A DNA stretch of 64,000 nucleotides from Oscarella lobularis (taxonomy: Eukaryota > Porifera > Homoscleromorpha > Homosclerophorida > Oscarellidae), in NCBI RefSeq assembly GCF_947507565.1, contig NC_089182.1, positions 3,038,001 through 3,102,000 on the forward strand. Direction: 5' to 3'. A program made the translations under genes and the position numbers. Under the pieces are notes generated by a model. The model ran no database searches and was not told the origin of the DNA. It saw only the letters and a program-made list of their open reading frames with translations. Below are positions 1 to 11,019 of the stretch, piece after piece. Position 1 is the first letter of the stretch. Each line of letters begins with the position of its first letter.

Positions 1-2149
1 ATCAATTTGTCACCACCAAGAATCCGGAATTCCGTCAACAGATCGGTATCAAGAAACGCAGCAACACTGAACTGTACAAGCCCGTCTTTGACGAACTTCT
101 CGGTCTCGGAGTCTTTTCGCATATGAGCTTCCCTAACACCACGGGAGTCGACTTGGCTCCGGCGTTCCCCTTCTCGGGACCGGCTTACTTCAACCTGACA
201 ATTAAGCGCATGGATCCGAGAATCAAGCGCATCAGAGTGGAACTCTTTAACGAAAGTCTCATTTCCTGGACGAACGGATTTTTCACCGAAAGATATATGA
301 CCGTCGATAAGGATGGTCTTCCTATCAAGCAGGTCTGGATCGAGTCGTTCTGGGATACCACCAAAGACGATAAGACGACGTTGAACGTTGCCCTTACTAG
401 CGAATCCCTGAATGGTTCGGCTTGGTTCATCCGCGATCGCTCGAAGTTTCTCTCCATTGAAGGCAGCGGCTTCGTATATACGAACATTTCCAATCTGACT
501 CTCTACACGAAATTCAACAGTTCTTCTCTGCGCGGAGTGATAGAGCGAAAACGCTTCGCTGAGGATAAATACCCGGCTTTCTTCAAGTTTCCCGAATTCA
601 AATTCGATTTCAACGGCAGTCTCGTCAACAACACGTACGGCAATTTCTCCGCTAGGCTGTTCAAGGAAGGATGGCCGCGTCCCCACTGGCTCAAAATGAA
701 TTCGACGACTCTCCGATTTTTCGTCAATACCGACGTCAAGTCAAGTCTCGTGAGCAGACCTCTCAATTTCGGAATGGTCTTGCCCTTGCCACTGAGAAAG
801 CGTAAGTATAGATATAGATATCTAGCGTAGTTCCTTTTTAAACGTTAGGTTTTTAGCTATGTGTCACGTTGTCGGTGACCACTTCATTACCTTCGACGAC
901 AAGAAGTACATCACGAGCCTCGGTGATAACTGCGAGTACGTTTTGGCTCGCGACCGTCATCTGAACGACACGTTTGCCGTCACGATAAAGAACACGATTA
1001 TGAACAATATAAAGAACAAGGAATTGATCGTCTACGTCAACGACACCATGTACACCTTGACGATGGACGGCACTCAATTTAAAATCTTCGACAGAGAAGT
1101 GATGTTGCCTTACAAGGAGAAGCACGTTATCCACGTCAGAAAAGTAGCAATGAACAACGACATTTATGTTCGCATGACGCTTTGGGCTGGCATCGACGTG
1201 TACTACTCCCGAGACGACGTCTTGCTCTACGTCAACGGATTCTACATGAATCGCCTGGCTGGACTGTGCGGCAACGGCAATTACAACGACAAGGACGATT
1301 GGCAGTTGCAAGACATGGAAATAACCAAAGATTTGAAGGTGTTCGTCAACGACTGGAGAATCAATTGTCCCATTCACGAAGAACTGTTCGTGTGCGATTC
1401 TTACCTTGCCGATGCCGTTCTGACTCCGCCTACCATGTACGATCCATGCAACGGAGAAGAGATCTGCAAACGATTTTTCGAGGACAAGTTCGCTAATGTC
1501 TCCTATCTATATCCTGTCACTCACTACTACGATGTTTGCCGTCGCGACGTCGCTTGCGGCTTGTCTCCCCTGCCCAGCGTTCGAGCATACATGAAAGCCG
1601 CTCGCGCAAAAGAACTTTGGACTGAGGACGGTAAGGCTTAGGAAAGGCGAAAGAATTGCGTGTATGTATGTATGCGTGTATAGGTTGCGTTTATGGACCA
1701 TATGGGCCTTGGGAAGAATGTCACCGCTCCGAACAAAGAAGGGAGCGAGAAGTCCTCTGTAATCCGCTCGGCCACGTCTGCGGCGAGACCGTAGAACGGA
1801 GACCATGTAAGGCTCGATTTGGTTATGGCGTCTTCCTTAGTTCAATAATTTCTTTCTAGGCCCCAGCGTTAGCGTCGATGAAGGCTGCGTGTTGAAGAAG
1901 GAACACCTTCTTGTGGTGTCGGGCAAGAAGCTGTGCAAGAGTCGCCGTAAATTGCCCGTCTGCAAAAAGGCATTGGACAAACCGGGCGACTGTAAGCCGG
2001 TTTACGAGGAAATGGCAGAGTTAGACGAGTACTACTGCATCAGTTCCGGAGAGAGTCTAGACAAACTTGACAACGTGTCTCCTATAAAGATCCAATACAA
2101 CAAAGTGAGAGCTTGCAGATACAGCGATCCAACTCCAACGCCGCCTTGA
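1..2149 (+). CDS. LLTP-1: 3' end of a vitellogenin-like large lipid transfer protein gene (5' truncated by window)
   Basis: Secreted lipid-carrier protein of the vitellogenin/apolipophorin family; only the C-terminal part is in the window. Exons read as <1-801, 857-1630, 1684-1806 and 1860-2149, each with GT-AG borders and phase-1 joins. The first exon is the late part of the lipid-binding region with many N-glycosylation sequons. The second is a von Willebrand D domain (CHVVGDHFITFD near the start, GLCGNGNYNDKDDW in the middle). The third is a short Cys-rich TSP1-like module (YGPYGPWEEC). The fourth is a Cys-rich tail ending at a TGA. It is nearly identical to 7248-9390 of LLTP-2, introns included, so the two are a recent duplicate pair about 7.25 kb apart. 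No frame break was seen. Whether the missing 5' part is intact cannot be judged. Confidence 0.88.
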
Positions 2150-2239
2150 TCGAACAATGACGACGTCTTCTCGATTTACTGGCCTTTCTGGCAATAGTTG
2201 CTGTTCTGTGTGCGCTTTTCTGTCTGCAATCATATACTA

Positions 2240-2600
2240 AAGCATCCAGGCAATGTCTAAAAACGCGGGGACGATTTTGGCTGTCTATCCGGGGGCGTCT
2301 GCCGAGCTCCCGTACGTGACCGTGCCTCATTCCAGGGGCTGCGCCGCTCGCCCGACACACGCGCGGAATTGTGACGCATAGTGGCAGCTAGCTCCTGGGG
2401 GACCCGCAACCCACGTTGCTAAAGGGTCTCGCTCAAAATGCGATTGTTACGTTCCAAAGAGGCCTCGTACATCTCTCTCTTGCAAAGAGGGCAAAAGCGT
2501 ACGTCAACTGTTAATTGTAGCCTTTATAGATTCTGCTACTCGTGACAAGGACTTTACCAGACTTTACAACGTCGGGAATTCGTGACGTCTAACGAGCAAA
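2240..2600 (-). pseudogene. scrambled relic of the nucleoside hydrolase gene
   Basis: 2246-2275 matches the 3' flank of the hydrolase gene (about 9482-9512). About 2440-2585 matches hydrolase coding sequence at about 9888-10045 in the same orientation, with indels and substitutions. In between, about 2362-2440 matches about 9812-9875 but is inverted (for example 'cacgttgctaaaggg' here against 'ccctttagcaacgtg' there). No long frame remains. The segment lies exactly where the hydrolase lies relative to LLTP-2, so it travelled with the LLTP-1/LLTP-2 duplication, then was truncated, internally inverted and degraded. Confidence 0.75.
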
Positions 2601-3528
2601 CGTGCTCCGCTTCTGTCTCGACATGGCCCTTGGCTTGACAGGTCAGCAGTGGGGAGTCAACGGGTAGGATAGATAGCAGACGCTTAGTAGGCCTATCTTA
2701 CCCTCAAATGACGTCATAGATTCTGTGGTAAGTGTACGTAGGCACACGGCTAGGGACGTATATAGGGACGTACAGTATATAGATATCTCTCCTATAAGAG
2801 CCACCGTGTGCCGTCTTGATGGCAGCTGCACTCAGGTCATGTTTTGTTGCAATTTTTCTTTCGGGTTCGGGTTGTTGGGAAAAAAAGGAGAGGCATTGGG
2901 ATGGGGGACTACATTTTAGATTGGTATCTATGCACGACTCCTCCTGCCGCACGTTGCAACTGGTAGCTTAGCTGCTAGGAGGTAATCTCGATCTAGAAAC
3001 GAATCTGTGGAACTGTGCTGCGATCAGCGTGCTCGTCTGCAAAGTGCACGGATTCTGAGCTGCTTTGGGGCGGTTTGATAGGCTCGCGGTTGTCGTATGG
3101 CCTCCTCTGCAGATTATACCACACCCCCGAGTCGACCACCTGGCCCGGGGGATCTCCCATTGTTTGAAATCCCCACCTCTCTCACTCTTACGAATCCTCC
3201 CATTGTTTGGCAAACTCGACCTCTGCCACGCCTCTACTGATATGAAAAGAGGCTAGGGATGAAATGCAAAGTTGCTTGCATGTCCGAGCAGGCTTGCTAA
3301 TTTGCTGCGCTTGCATTGGTTGAGAAGCGAGCTGGCTCATTCCATGACGCAGCGATGACTAGCCTCATTGTTCTCCCTTATCATTTCGCTTACGTAAATT
3401 TTAATTTTATTGACCTTTGACACTGTTGACCACCTTTGAAATTGCACGAATCGCACCGGTGCAGCTCATTCGACCTCTGCCTTTGGTTGTTGGTTGAACC
3501 TCCCTCTCGCTCTTCCCTTCCCGCCACG
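2601..3528. other. intergenic and promoter region of LLTP-2
   Basis: No convincing coding exon on either strand; the short open frames show no family features. The last part directly precedes the LLTP-2 start codon and should hold its promoter and 5' UTR (AT-rich stretch near 3390-3415). No clear TATA box is asserted. Confidence 0.45.
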
Positions 3529-6500
3529 ATGAAAGTTCTTCTCGCAGCGTTTCTCATCAGCACAGTCAGTGCGGGTAAGAGCTCCTATTCTAATAGCGAG
3601 ACGAAGTATCTAGGGAATCTGCTTTTTTCCAGCTCCGACGACGGAAATTCCGACGACAGAGCCTGGAGCGTGCCCGACGAACATGAAGTCGAGGTATCGA
3701 TTCCTCTCTGACATGCAAATGGCGTTGTTTCCAACGAGCGAAGATTCCTCTGGAATCAGCATAGACGTCAACTTTACCGTCGGATTCTGCCCCTATGTGG
3801 TGGAGGTCGGTTTGCATCGTAGGCACCATTACATTATATTAAATTTTTCGCTTTTATCTGCTAGATTGAGACGTGCAAAGTATATTCGTTTCCGATCGTC
3901 CAACCGGAGTCGATGTTGCATCCTATTTGTGATGAACTCATGAAGGAGCGTCTCTATTTTCGTTATGAAAATGGGCGTGTTACCGAGCTCTACCCCCGCA
4001 TCGGAATGAAAGATAACATCTTGAATATCTTTCGCGGAATCTTGAGCTCGTTTCAAGTGAAACCGATCGGTCGCAACGACGAACGCGATATGATTGAGGT
4101 AGGTGTTTTGATTGCGTCACAGTTAGAACGTTGACAGTTTTTTTCCTCAGACGGACATATTCGGAGAGTGTCCCACGAAAATCAGGGAGGTACACGGAAA
4201 CGACAAGATGATAATCACGAAGAAAAGAGATGTTACAAAATGCTTGCAGAAGTCTCAGTTTACCGTCATGCCTCGATTTGAGGTAACCGAAATGTTTCCA
4301 AACGACTATGTCTCTTCTCATGCGCACAACTTTGTAGTTCTATGATCAGGCTAACGTGTTCACGTCCTTCGTCTCTATGCAATACACGATGCCCCGATTT
4401 GAAATCCAGAGAACGTTCTGGCCCATCGTCAAGAGAATTCACATTGAGCATTCGAATAATCTTTCTCCAATGACTCCACAATACGGCTCTATGCTTGCAT
4501 ACGTCAAGTAGGTCTTGCCGGAGTTGTTTGCTTACTAAAGGGTAATTTTCTTTTTTTTAGTCAAACCATCTTGTTCTTGGAGGACTTCCATGCTCCTCCT
4601 ACTACCGAAAAGCCACTTGACACTGAAACGAAGGAAATTTCGTTTAGTTACGACTTTGCTCCTGAAAAAGAGACTCTCAAATGCGTAGAAGAGAGCGATA
4701 TCGTTCTCAAGGAAGTGCTCACTGTGGAAAAGTGGGAGATACCGATGTACTTCCGGCGACTAACCGAAATCCTAAAGAAATGCGAAAAGAGTGACTTGAT
4801 TACGTTGGTGGAGAAATACTCCGTCTGCAAGAACGACAGGATGGTTAGCACCCAGACGCGATTCCAACAGTAAGTCATCGTTATTATGCAAGCAAAAGAG
4901 CTTCTAAATGTTGTCATATTTTAGCGCATTCCTTCTCGACGCACTGGCTTTCACGTGGACCGATTCTTCGTTCGAAACCATCGTCGAGCTTGTCAAGGGA
5001 ACATGCCTGGGCGACAGCCGAAAACGCGAGATGATGGTTGCCATGTCGCTCATGCCAGTCCACTCCATCAAGACCTGCAATCCCATTCGATATGCTATTG
5101 TAGGGCGGTTCGGGTTTTTGAATTTCTCATTTGAAACTAACTGTTTGACGCAGGAAATCTTTGACGCGACGCCAACCAAACAGACGTCGAGTCTCGTACT
5201 CGGAAGCATCGTCGGAACGTTCCGCAAGACGAAACGGTGGAACGGCGATTGCGATGTTGTACTGACAGAGGTATGTATACACGCGGCGATTTAAATTTCT
5301 ATATAACGTTCTCACGAATTCTCGGCTTAGGCGAAGAACAAATTGGTCACAAAGTGGGAGAGGTATTTCAATCAGATTCCTATGAATTTCAAACGCAACA
5401 CCAAACCGGGTGAAGCGAAAATGACGAGAAACGACGTGAATTCGTGGGAGCGGGCTATCCACAGTCTGAAGGCCATAGCCAACATGGGCGACCCGACTAC
5501 GCTTCCGATCTTCAAAACGGCGATGAAGTCGACGAAATTCGACGTGGAGGGCCGCATCATCGCCGTCGAATCGCTGGAGAAATTCCTTCCCGTCTTAACG
5601 ACAGACGTGCGCAGAATCCTCGTCGACATTTTCGCCGACTCGACGATCGAAGACGAAATTCGCTCGGTCACTGTGCCCATCTACGTCTCGGCACTCAATC
5701 CGCGCTACTCCGGCCTTACCGAAGACCTGTACGACTTCTTCAACTCTCTGGTGACTCTAAAGAGAGAAGCGGTAAAGAGTTTCGCTTGCACGTACCTGAT
5801 GGAAGTCGTTCGTAGTAGCGATCCAACACTCGTCGATACGTAAGGCTCCTGCGCAAATTCGTGACGTCTTATAACGCGTGTCTTTTGATCAGGGCTTCAT
5901 TGATTGATTACCTGTTGAAGTACAGCGGAGCTAAGTGGTCCTGCTTGATTGCTGACCACGGCTACTTCTCCTCGAAAGCGTGGAAAGGCTTCATTTCTGT
6001 TGGTAAGCCGATAGAAATGCAAACTCTAGTGACGACGATCATTTTTTGCTCTATTAGCCGACCTCCCGATCCTTCCATACAACACCGTTCCCCGTGACAC
6101 GATGGGCGTCGGCATGGACAGTCACTTCTACGGAGACTTCGACACCAAAGTTCCGCATGGACTCACAACGAAATTCAAGCTTTTGATCATGGGCTTCGAT
6201 ATCGATCTCGGAAAGGTAGTCGCTATTCATTTCCTCACTCAAATGTTGTTCTAGCTCAAAATCTTTCTTAGTTTGGCATTCGTGGCTCTGGCTTGGACAC
6301 GCTCATCACGACTCTATTCAGCCCCACCGGCTATTTCCGTCGTGGAACGAGAAATATGTCCCCGAGTGGTCTTCAGCGCGAAGTAAGTGTTCCCTCTGCA
6401 AAAAACGCTCGGTTCATTTTGATGTTCATTTTCAGGAAAATTTCTTGTTTGATCTTGTGCGACCGAACATGTCCATCTCCAGCTGGGTCGAACTGCTTGG

Positions 6501-9390
6501 CAGTGATCTGGCGTGGAACCACAACGAAGAGGACGACGTCACGCGCAAACTCTTCGGCCCAACGACACTAAACGCTCTTCGCGGAGCGTGGACGCACGGC
6601 CTCTTCAATCGCGATTTCGATTTCTACTCGCTTACTCATATGGCCGAAGCGTGGCACGATTCCAATAAGAAGGAAGAAGGCTGGATGGATATGCTTTATC
6701 GTCGCGCTGAGGAGTGGTGGTCCCGTCCGACGGAAGAGCCAGTTCGCCAAGTCGAGGAAACGGACACCGGCGTCGTCGAATCTGTGATGAGCACGGCAAG
6801 CAAATTGTGGCGCTACGGAACGAAGGGAGACTGGCCGGTCGACAATCGCAACATCGACATCAGCAAGAATCTCGAAATTCTCAACATCAAATACGTCCTC
6901 CCTACAATTACCGGTTTGCCGTTTGTGACGACGATGCGCGCCGACGTTCATTTCGGACTCAAAGCCGAATCGAATGTCACATATCACGCCGACGGTTACT
7001 TCTGGAACAAAGACCGAAAAGACAAATTCATCATGGACGGTTATCTCAATCCGCGAATGGTCTTCTCGATGCTCCATAACGCGACGATCGACGACGAATT
7101 CTTCCGACCCACTATCTGCCGACACGGCAACACGACGTTCGACTTCGCCCAGCGCGGTCGTGCTATTCTCAACGACGACTTCACGTTCACGTGGGAACTC
7201 GAAGAAGTTCCTGAAACCGAAGTGGAACTACTCAAATTTCAGTACGATCAATACGTCACCACCAAGAAGGCGGAATTCCGTCAACAGATCGGTGTCAAGA
7301 AACGCAGCAATACTGAACTGTACAAGCCCGTCTTTGACGAACTTCTCGGTCTCGGAGTCTTTTCGCATATGAGCTTCCCTAACACCACGGGAGTCGACTT
7401 GGCTCCGGCGTTCCCCTTCTCGGGACCGGCTTACTTCAACCTGACAATTAAACGCATGGATCCGAGAATCAAGCGCATCAGAGTGGAACTCTTCAACGAA
7501 AGTCTCATTTCCTGGACGAACGGATTTTTCACCGAAAAGTATATGACCGTCGATAAGAATGGTCTACCTATCAAGCAGGTCTGGATAAAGTCGCTCTGGG
7601 ATACCACCAAAGACGATAAGACGACGTTGAACGTTACCCTGACTAGCGAACCCTTGAATGGTTCGGCTTGGTTCATCCGCGATCGCTCGAAGTTTCTCTC
7701 TATTGAAGGCAGCAGCTTCGTATATACGAACATTTCCAATCTGACTCTCTACACGAAATTCAACAGTTCTTCTCTGCGCGGAGTGATTGAGCGAAAACGC
7801 TTCGCCGAGGATAAATATCCGGCTTTCTTCACGCCTCCCGAATTCAAATTCGAGTTCAACGGCAGTCTCGTCAACAACACGTACGGCAATTTCTCCGCTA
7901 GGTTGTTCAAGGAAGGATGGCCGCGTCCTCACTGGCTCAAAATGAATTCGACGACTCTCCGATTTTTCGTCAATACCGACGTCAAGTCAAGTCTCGTGAG
8001 CAGACCTCTCAATTTCGGAATGGTCTTGCCCTTGCCGCTGAGAAAGCGTAAGTATAGCTATAGACATCTAGCGTAGTTCCTTTTTTAAACGTTAGATTTT
8101 TAGCTATGTGTCACGTTGTCGGAGACCACTTCATCACCTTCGACGACAAGAAGTACATCACGAGCCTCGGTGATAACTGCGAATACGTGTTGGCTCGCGA
8201 CCGTCATCTGAACGACACGTTTGCCATCACGATAAAGAACACGATTAAGAACAATATAAAGAACAAGGAATTGATCGTCTACGTCAACGACACCATGTAC
8301 ACCTTGACGATGGACGGCACTCAATTTAAAATCTTCAACGAACAGGTGGTTTTGCCTTACAAGGAGAAACACATAATCCACGTCAGAAAAGTCGAGATGA
8401 ACAACGACATTTATGTTCGCATGACGCTTTGGGCTGGCATCGACGTGTACTACTCCCGAGACGACGTCTTGCTCTACGTCAACGGATTCTACATGAATCG
8501 TCTGGCTGGACTCTGCGGCAACGGCAATTACAACGACAAAGACGATTGGCAGTTGCAAGACATGGAAATAACCAAAAATTCGACGGTGTTCGTCAACGAC
8601 TGGAGGATCAATTGTCCCATTCACGAAGAACTGTTCGTGTGCGATTCTTACCTTGCTAATGCCACTCTGACTCCGCCTACCATGTACGATCCATGCAACG
8701 AAGAAGAGATCTGCAAACGATTTTTCGAGGACAAGTTTGCGAATGTCCCCTATCCTGTCACTCACTACTACGATGTTTGCCGTCGCGACGTCGCTTGCGG
8801 CTTGTCTCCCCTGCCCAGCGTTCGAGCATACATGAAAGCCGTTCGCACAAAAGAACTTTGGCCTGGGGACGGTAAGGCTTAGGAAAGGCGAAAGAATTGC
8901 GTGTATGTATGTATGCGTGTATAGGTTGCCTTTATGGACCATATGGGCCTTGGGAAGGATGTCACCACTCCGAACAAAGAAGGGAACGAGAAGTCCTCTG
9001 TAATCCGCTCGGCCACGTCTGCGGCGAGACCGTAGAACGGAGACCATGTAAGGCTCGATTTGGTTATGTCGTCTTCCTTAGTTCAATAATTTCTTTCTAG
9101 GCCCTAGCGTTAGCGTTGATAAAGGCTGCGTGTTGGAGAAGGAACACCTTCTTGTGTGGTCGGGCAAGAAGCTGTGCAAGAGTCGCCGTAAATTGCCCGT
9201 CTGCAAAAAGGCATTGGACAAACCGGGCGACTGTAAGCCGGTTTACGAGGAAATGGCAGAGTTAGACGAGTACTACTGCATCGGTTCCGGAGAGAGTCTA
9301 GACAAACTTGACAACGTGTCTCCTATAAAGATCCAATACAACAAAGTGAGAGCTTGCAGATACATCGAAACAACTCCAACGCCGCCTTGA
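3529..9390 (+). CDS. LLTP-2: complete vitellogenin-like large lipid transfer protein, 16 exons
   Basis: Secreted lipoprotein expected to carry lipid to oocytes or between cells. Exons: 3529-3574, 3633-3805, 3865-4098, 4151-4282, 4338-4507, 4561-4869, 4925-5099, 5154-5270, 5331-5839, 5893-6002, 6058-6215, 6272-6382, 6436-8047, 8104-8871, 8925-9047, 9101-9390. They sum to 5037 nt, 1678 residues, a normal length for the family. The start is chosen because MKVLLAAFLISTVSA is a clear signal peptide. Residues about 20-750 are the lipoprotein N-terminal lipid-transport module, with the family's N-terminal Cys pairs and the NIFRGILSSFQ region followed by an alpha-helical part. Next come the beta-sheet lipid-binding region, a vWD domain (residues about 1286-1540; GLCGNGNYNDKDDW), a TSP1-like module (about 1542-1582) and a Cys-rich tail. 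No phosvitin-like poly-serine tract is seen, so a storage-yolk role is not certain. Confidence 0.93.
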
Positions 9391-9516
9391 TCGAACAATG
9401 ACGACGTTGTCTCGATATACTGGCCTTTCTGGCAATAGTTGCTGTTCTGTGTGCGCTTTTCTGTCTGCAATCATATACTAAAGCATGCAGGCAATGTCTA
9501 AAAACGCGAGGACCAC

Positions 9517-10479
9517 TTAGGATCCGGCTATAGTCTCGGCGAGCTTGCTCTCAAAGCCGTCCAGTCCTCCGGCTTTCCACTTGACGGCAACATCGATCGA
9601 CGTACCCTTGTCAGAAGAGACCACGGTGTGCCCATCGTCTGTCACGGAAACGTTCAGCGTGTTGAACTCAATAAATTCACCGACGTAGGACGTGCATAGC
9701 AGAACGGCCGTCGCATCAAAAAACACATCCGTCTGTGCTCCCGGACTGAGATTGCAACCGTGACCGTGCAAGCACCAGAAAATCCAGCTCTCCATCAATA
9801 CGGGGGCCACGTTTCGAGCGACTCCCTTTAGCAACGTGTCCCAAGAGCTGCCACTAAGCGTCACAATTCCGCACGTGTCGAGCGGCGTGATTGTTACGTT
9901 CCAAGAGGCCTCGTACATCTCTCGCGTGCAATCGGGGCAAAAGTGTACGTTGTATTCTGCTGCGGTGTTGGAGCTGTTATCGTAACCTTTATAGATGCTG
10001 CCACTCATCGCCATGACCTTTGCCTTCTTTGCGACGTCGGGAAAACGCTTCAGCAGCGGCGGAAAATTCGTCGCCGGAGCGATAGCAACGATGGCCACCG
10101 TGACGTCAGAACCGCTAATCACTTCCGCCATTTTTGCAATGCCGTCTTCGGCTACGCCTCCTTTGTATGACGTCAGATTTACGTCACTCGCCCAGTCGTA
10201 CAGGGAACGACCGGTTTGGCTCGTTTTGACGCCGATACCGATCGGGATATCATCTCGACCGTAGGCGGCAAGATACTTGGCGACGATGCGCGCACGCGCG
10301 GTCGTGTCGTCGGTCGCGGTGACAACGAGCCGAACGTCGAGCTCCGGCGACGTGACGGCGTACGCTAAAGCGACGCTATCGTCGAAATCCGTCCCGATAT
10401 CAGTGTCGATGACAACGGGAAGCTTCGAGGACGCATATCGAACGAGAAGAAGAAGAAACGCCCACGCCGTTCGCTCCAT
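9517..10479 (-). CDS. secreted inosine-uridine-type nucleoside hydrolase
   Basis: Predicted to hydrolyse the N-glycosidic bond of ribonucleosides, giving base plus ribose, outside the cell or in the secretory pathway. It is a single uninterrupted frame of 320 residues, typical of the family. It starts with a hydrophobic signal peptide (MERTAWAFLLLLVRYASS), then the diagnostic Asp cluster VVIDTDIGTDFDDSVALAY that binds calcium and ribose. Further family landmarks are MSGSIYKG and AEYNVHFCPD in the middle and a late FFDATAVL segment, where the usual His of the HDPLA-type motif is Phe while the metal-binding Asp is kept. That substitution may alter base preference (inference). The gene lies on the opposite strand just past the LLTP-2 stop. 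A decayed second copy is at 2240-2600. Confidence 0.93.
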   Translation of the reverse strand: MERTAWAFLLLLVRYASSKLPVVIDTDIGTDFDDSVALAYAVTSPELDVRLVVTATDDTTARARIVAKYLAAYGRDDIPIGIGVKTSQTGRSLYDWASDVNLTSYKGGVAEDGIAKMAEVISGSDVTVAIVAIAPATNFPPLLKRFPDVAKKAKVMAMSGSIYKGYDNSSNTAAEYNVHFCPDCTREMYEASWNVTITPLDTCGIVTLSGSSWDTLLKGVARNVAPVLMESWIFWCLHGHGCNLSPGAQTDVFFDATAVLLCTSYVGEFIEFNTLNVSVTDDGHTVVSSDKGTSIDVAVKWKAGGLDGFESKLAETIAGS

Positions 10480-11019
10480 TTTAGCGCGCTTGCAGGCGAA
10501 GCTCGAAACCGTTTTTTCGAGCTTTCGTATGTCACCCAGCTATGTTCACTCTCACTCAGCGGGTTCATGCATGCATAAAGCCATGCATTTGCCGAAGAAG
10601 TCAGTGAAGTGAGGCCCCCAAGTAGTCTACTGTTTTTGCATTTCCTTGTTTTAGCCAGATCTAACTCCGCCTGCGTTCCCAATGCCCCCCGCCCGCCGTA
10701 ACGAAATTACGATAACAGCGCACGTGCAACGGGCCACCATGTTGCCATGAAAATGTAAAGTGGATTCGAATCTTACGGCAATTTGACGTGGCGCGTTTGA
10801 CGCGTTTCTGCAAAGCCTCCTAAACGGCTTGATATTCGACGCTCGCCTCGGTCTCGTTTGCCCTGTTTGATCAATTAAATTATACGGACTTTCGACATTT
10901 GAATGGAGGCTTTGTTTTTTTTCAAAGAACGGTCATATCATAAGAACGTGACAGAGGCACATCTCGTCATTCGACCCTTGCTCCAGCTATCGTACACATT
11001 CATTGAGGGTCGATCGAAG
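10480..11019. promoter_or_regulatory. shared upstream region of the nucleoside hydrolase (-) and LLTP-3 (+)
   Basis: A 540 bp gap between two divergent start codons with no coding signal. It must contain both promoters. No specific binding site can be named from sequence alone. Confidence 0.4.

Noticed and set aside
8100-9047. 315-residue open frame on the minus strand
   Set aside because: Antisense shadow of the LLTP-2 vWD and TSP1-like exons. It spans an intron of the real gene and has a Val/Asp-rich composition typical of reverse reading of GTC/GAC codons. The same shadow is at 853-1377.
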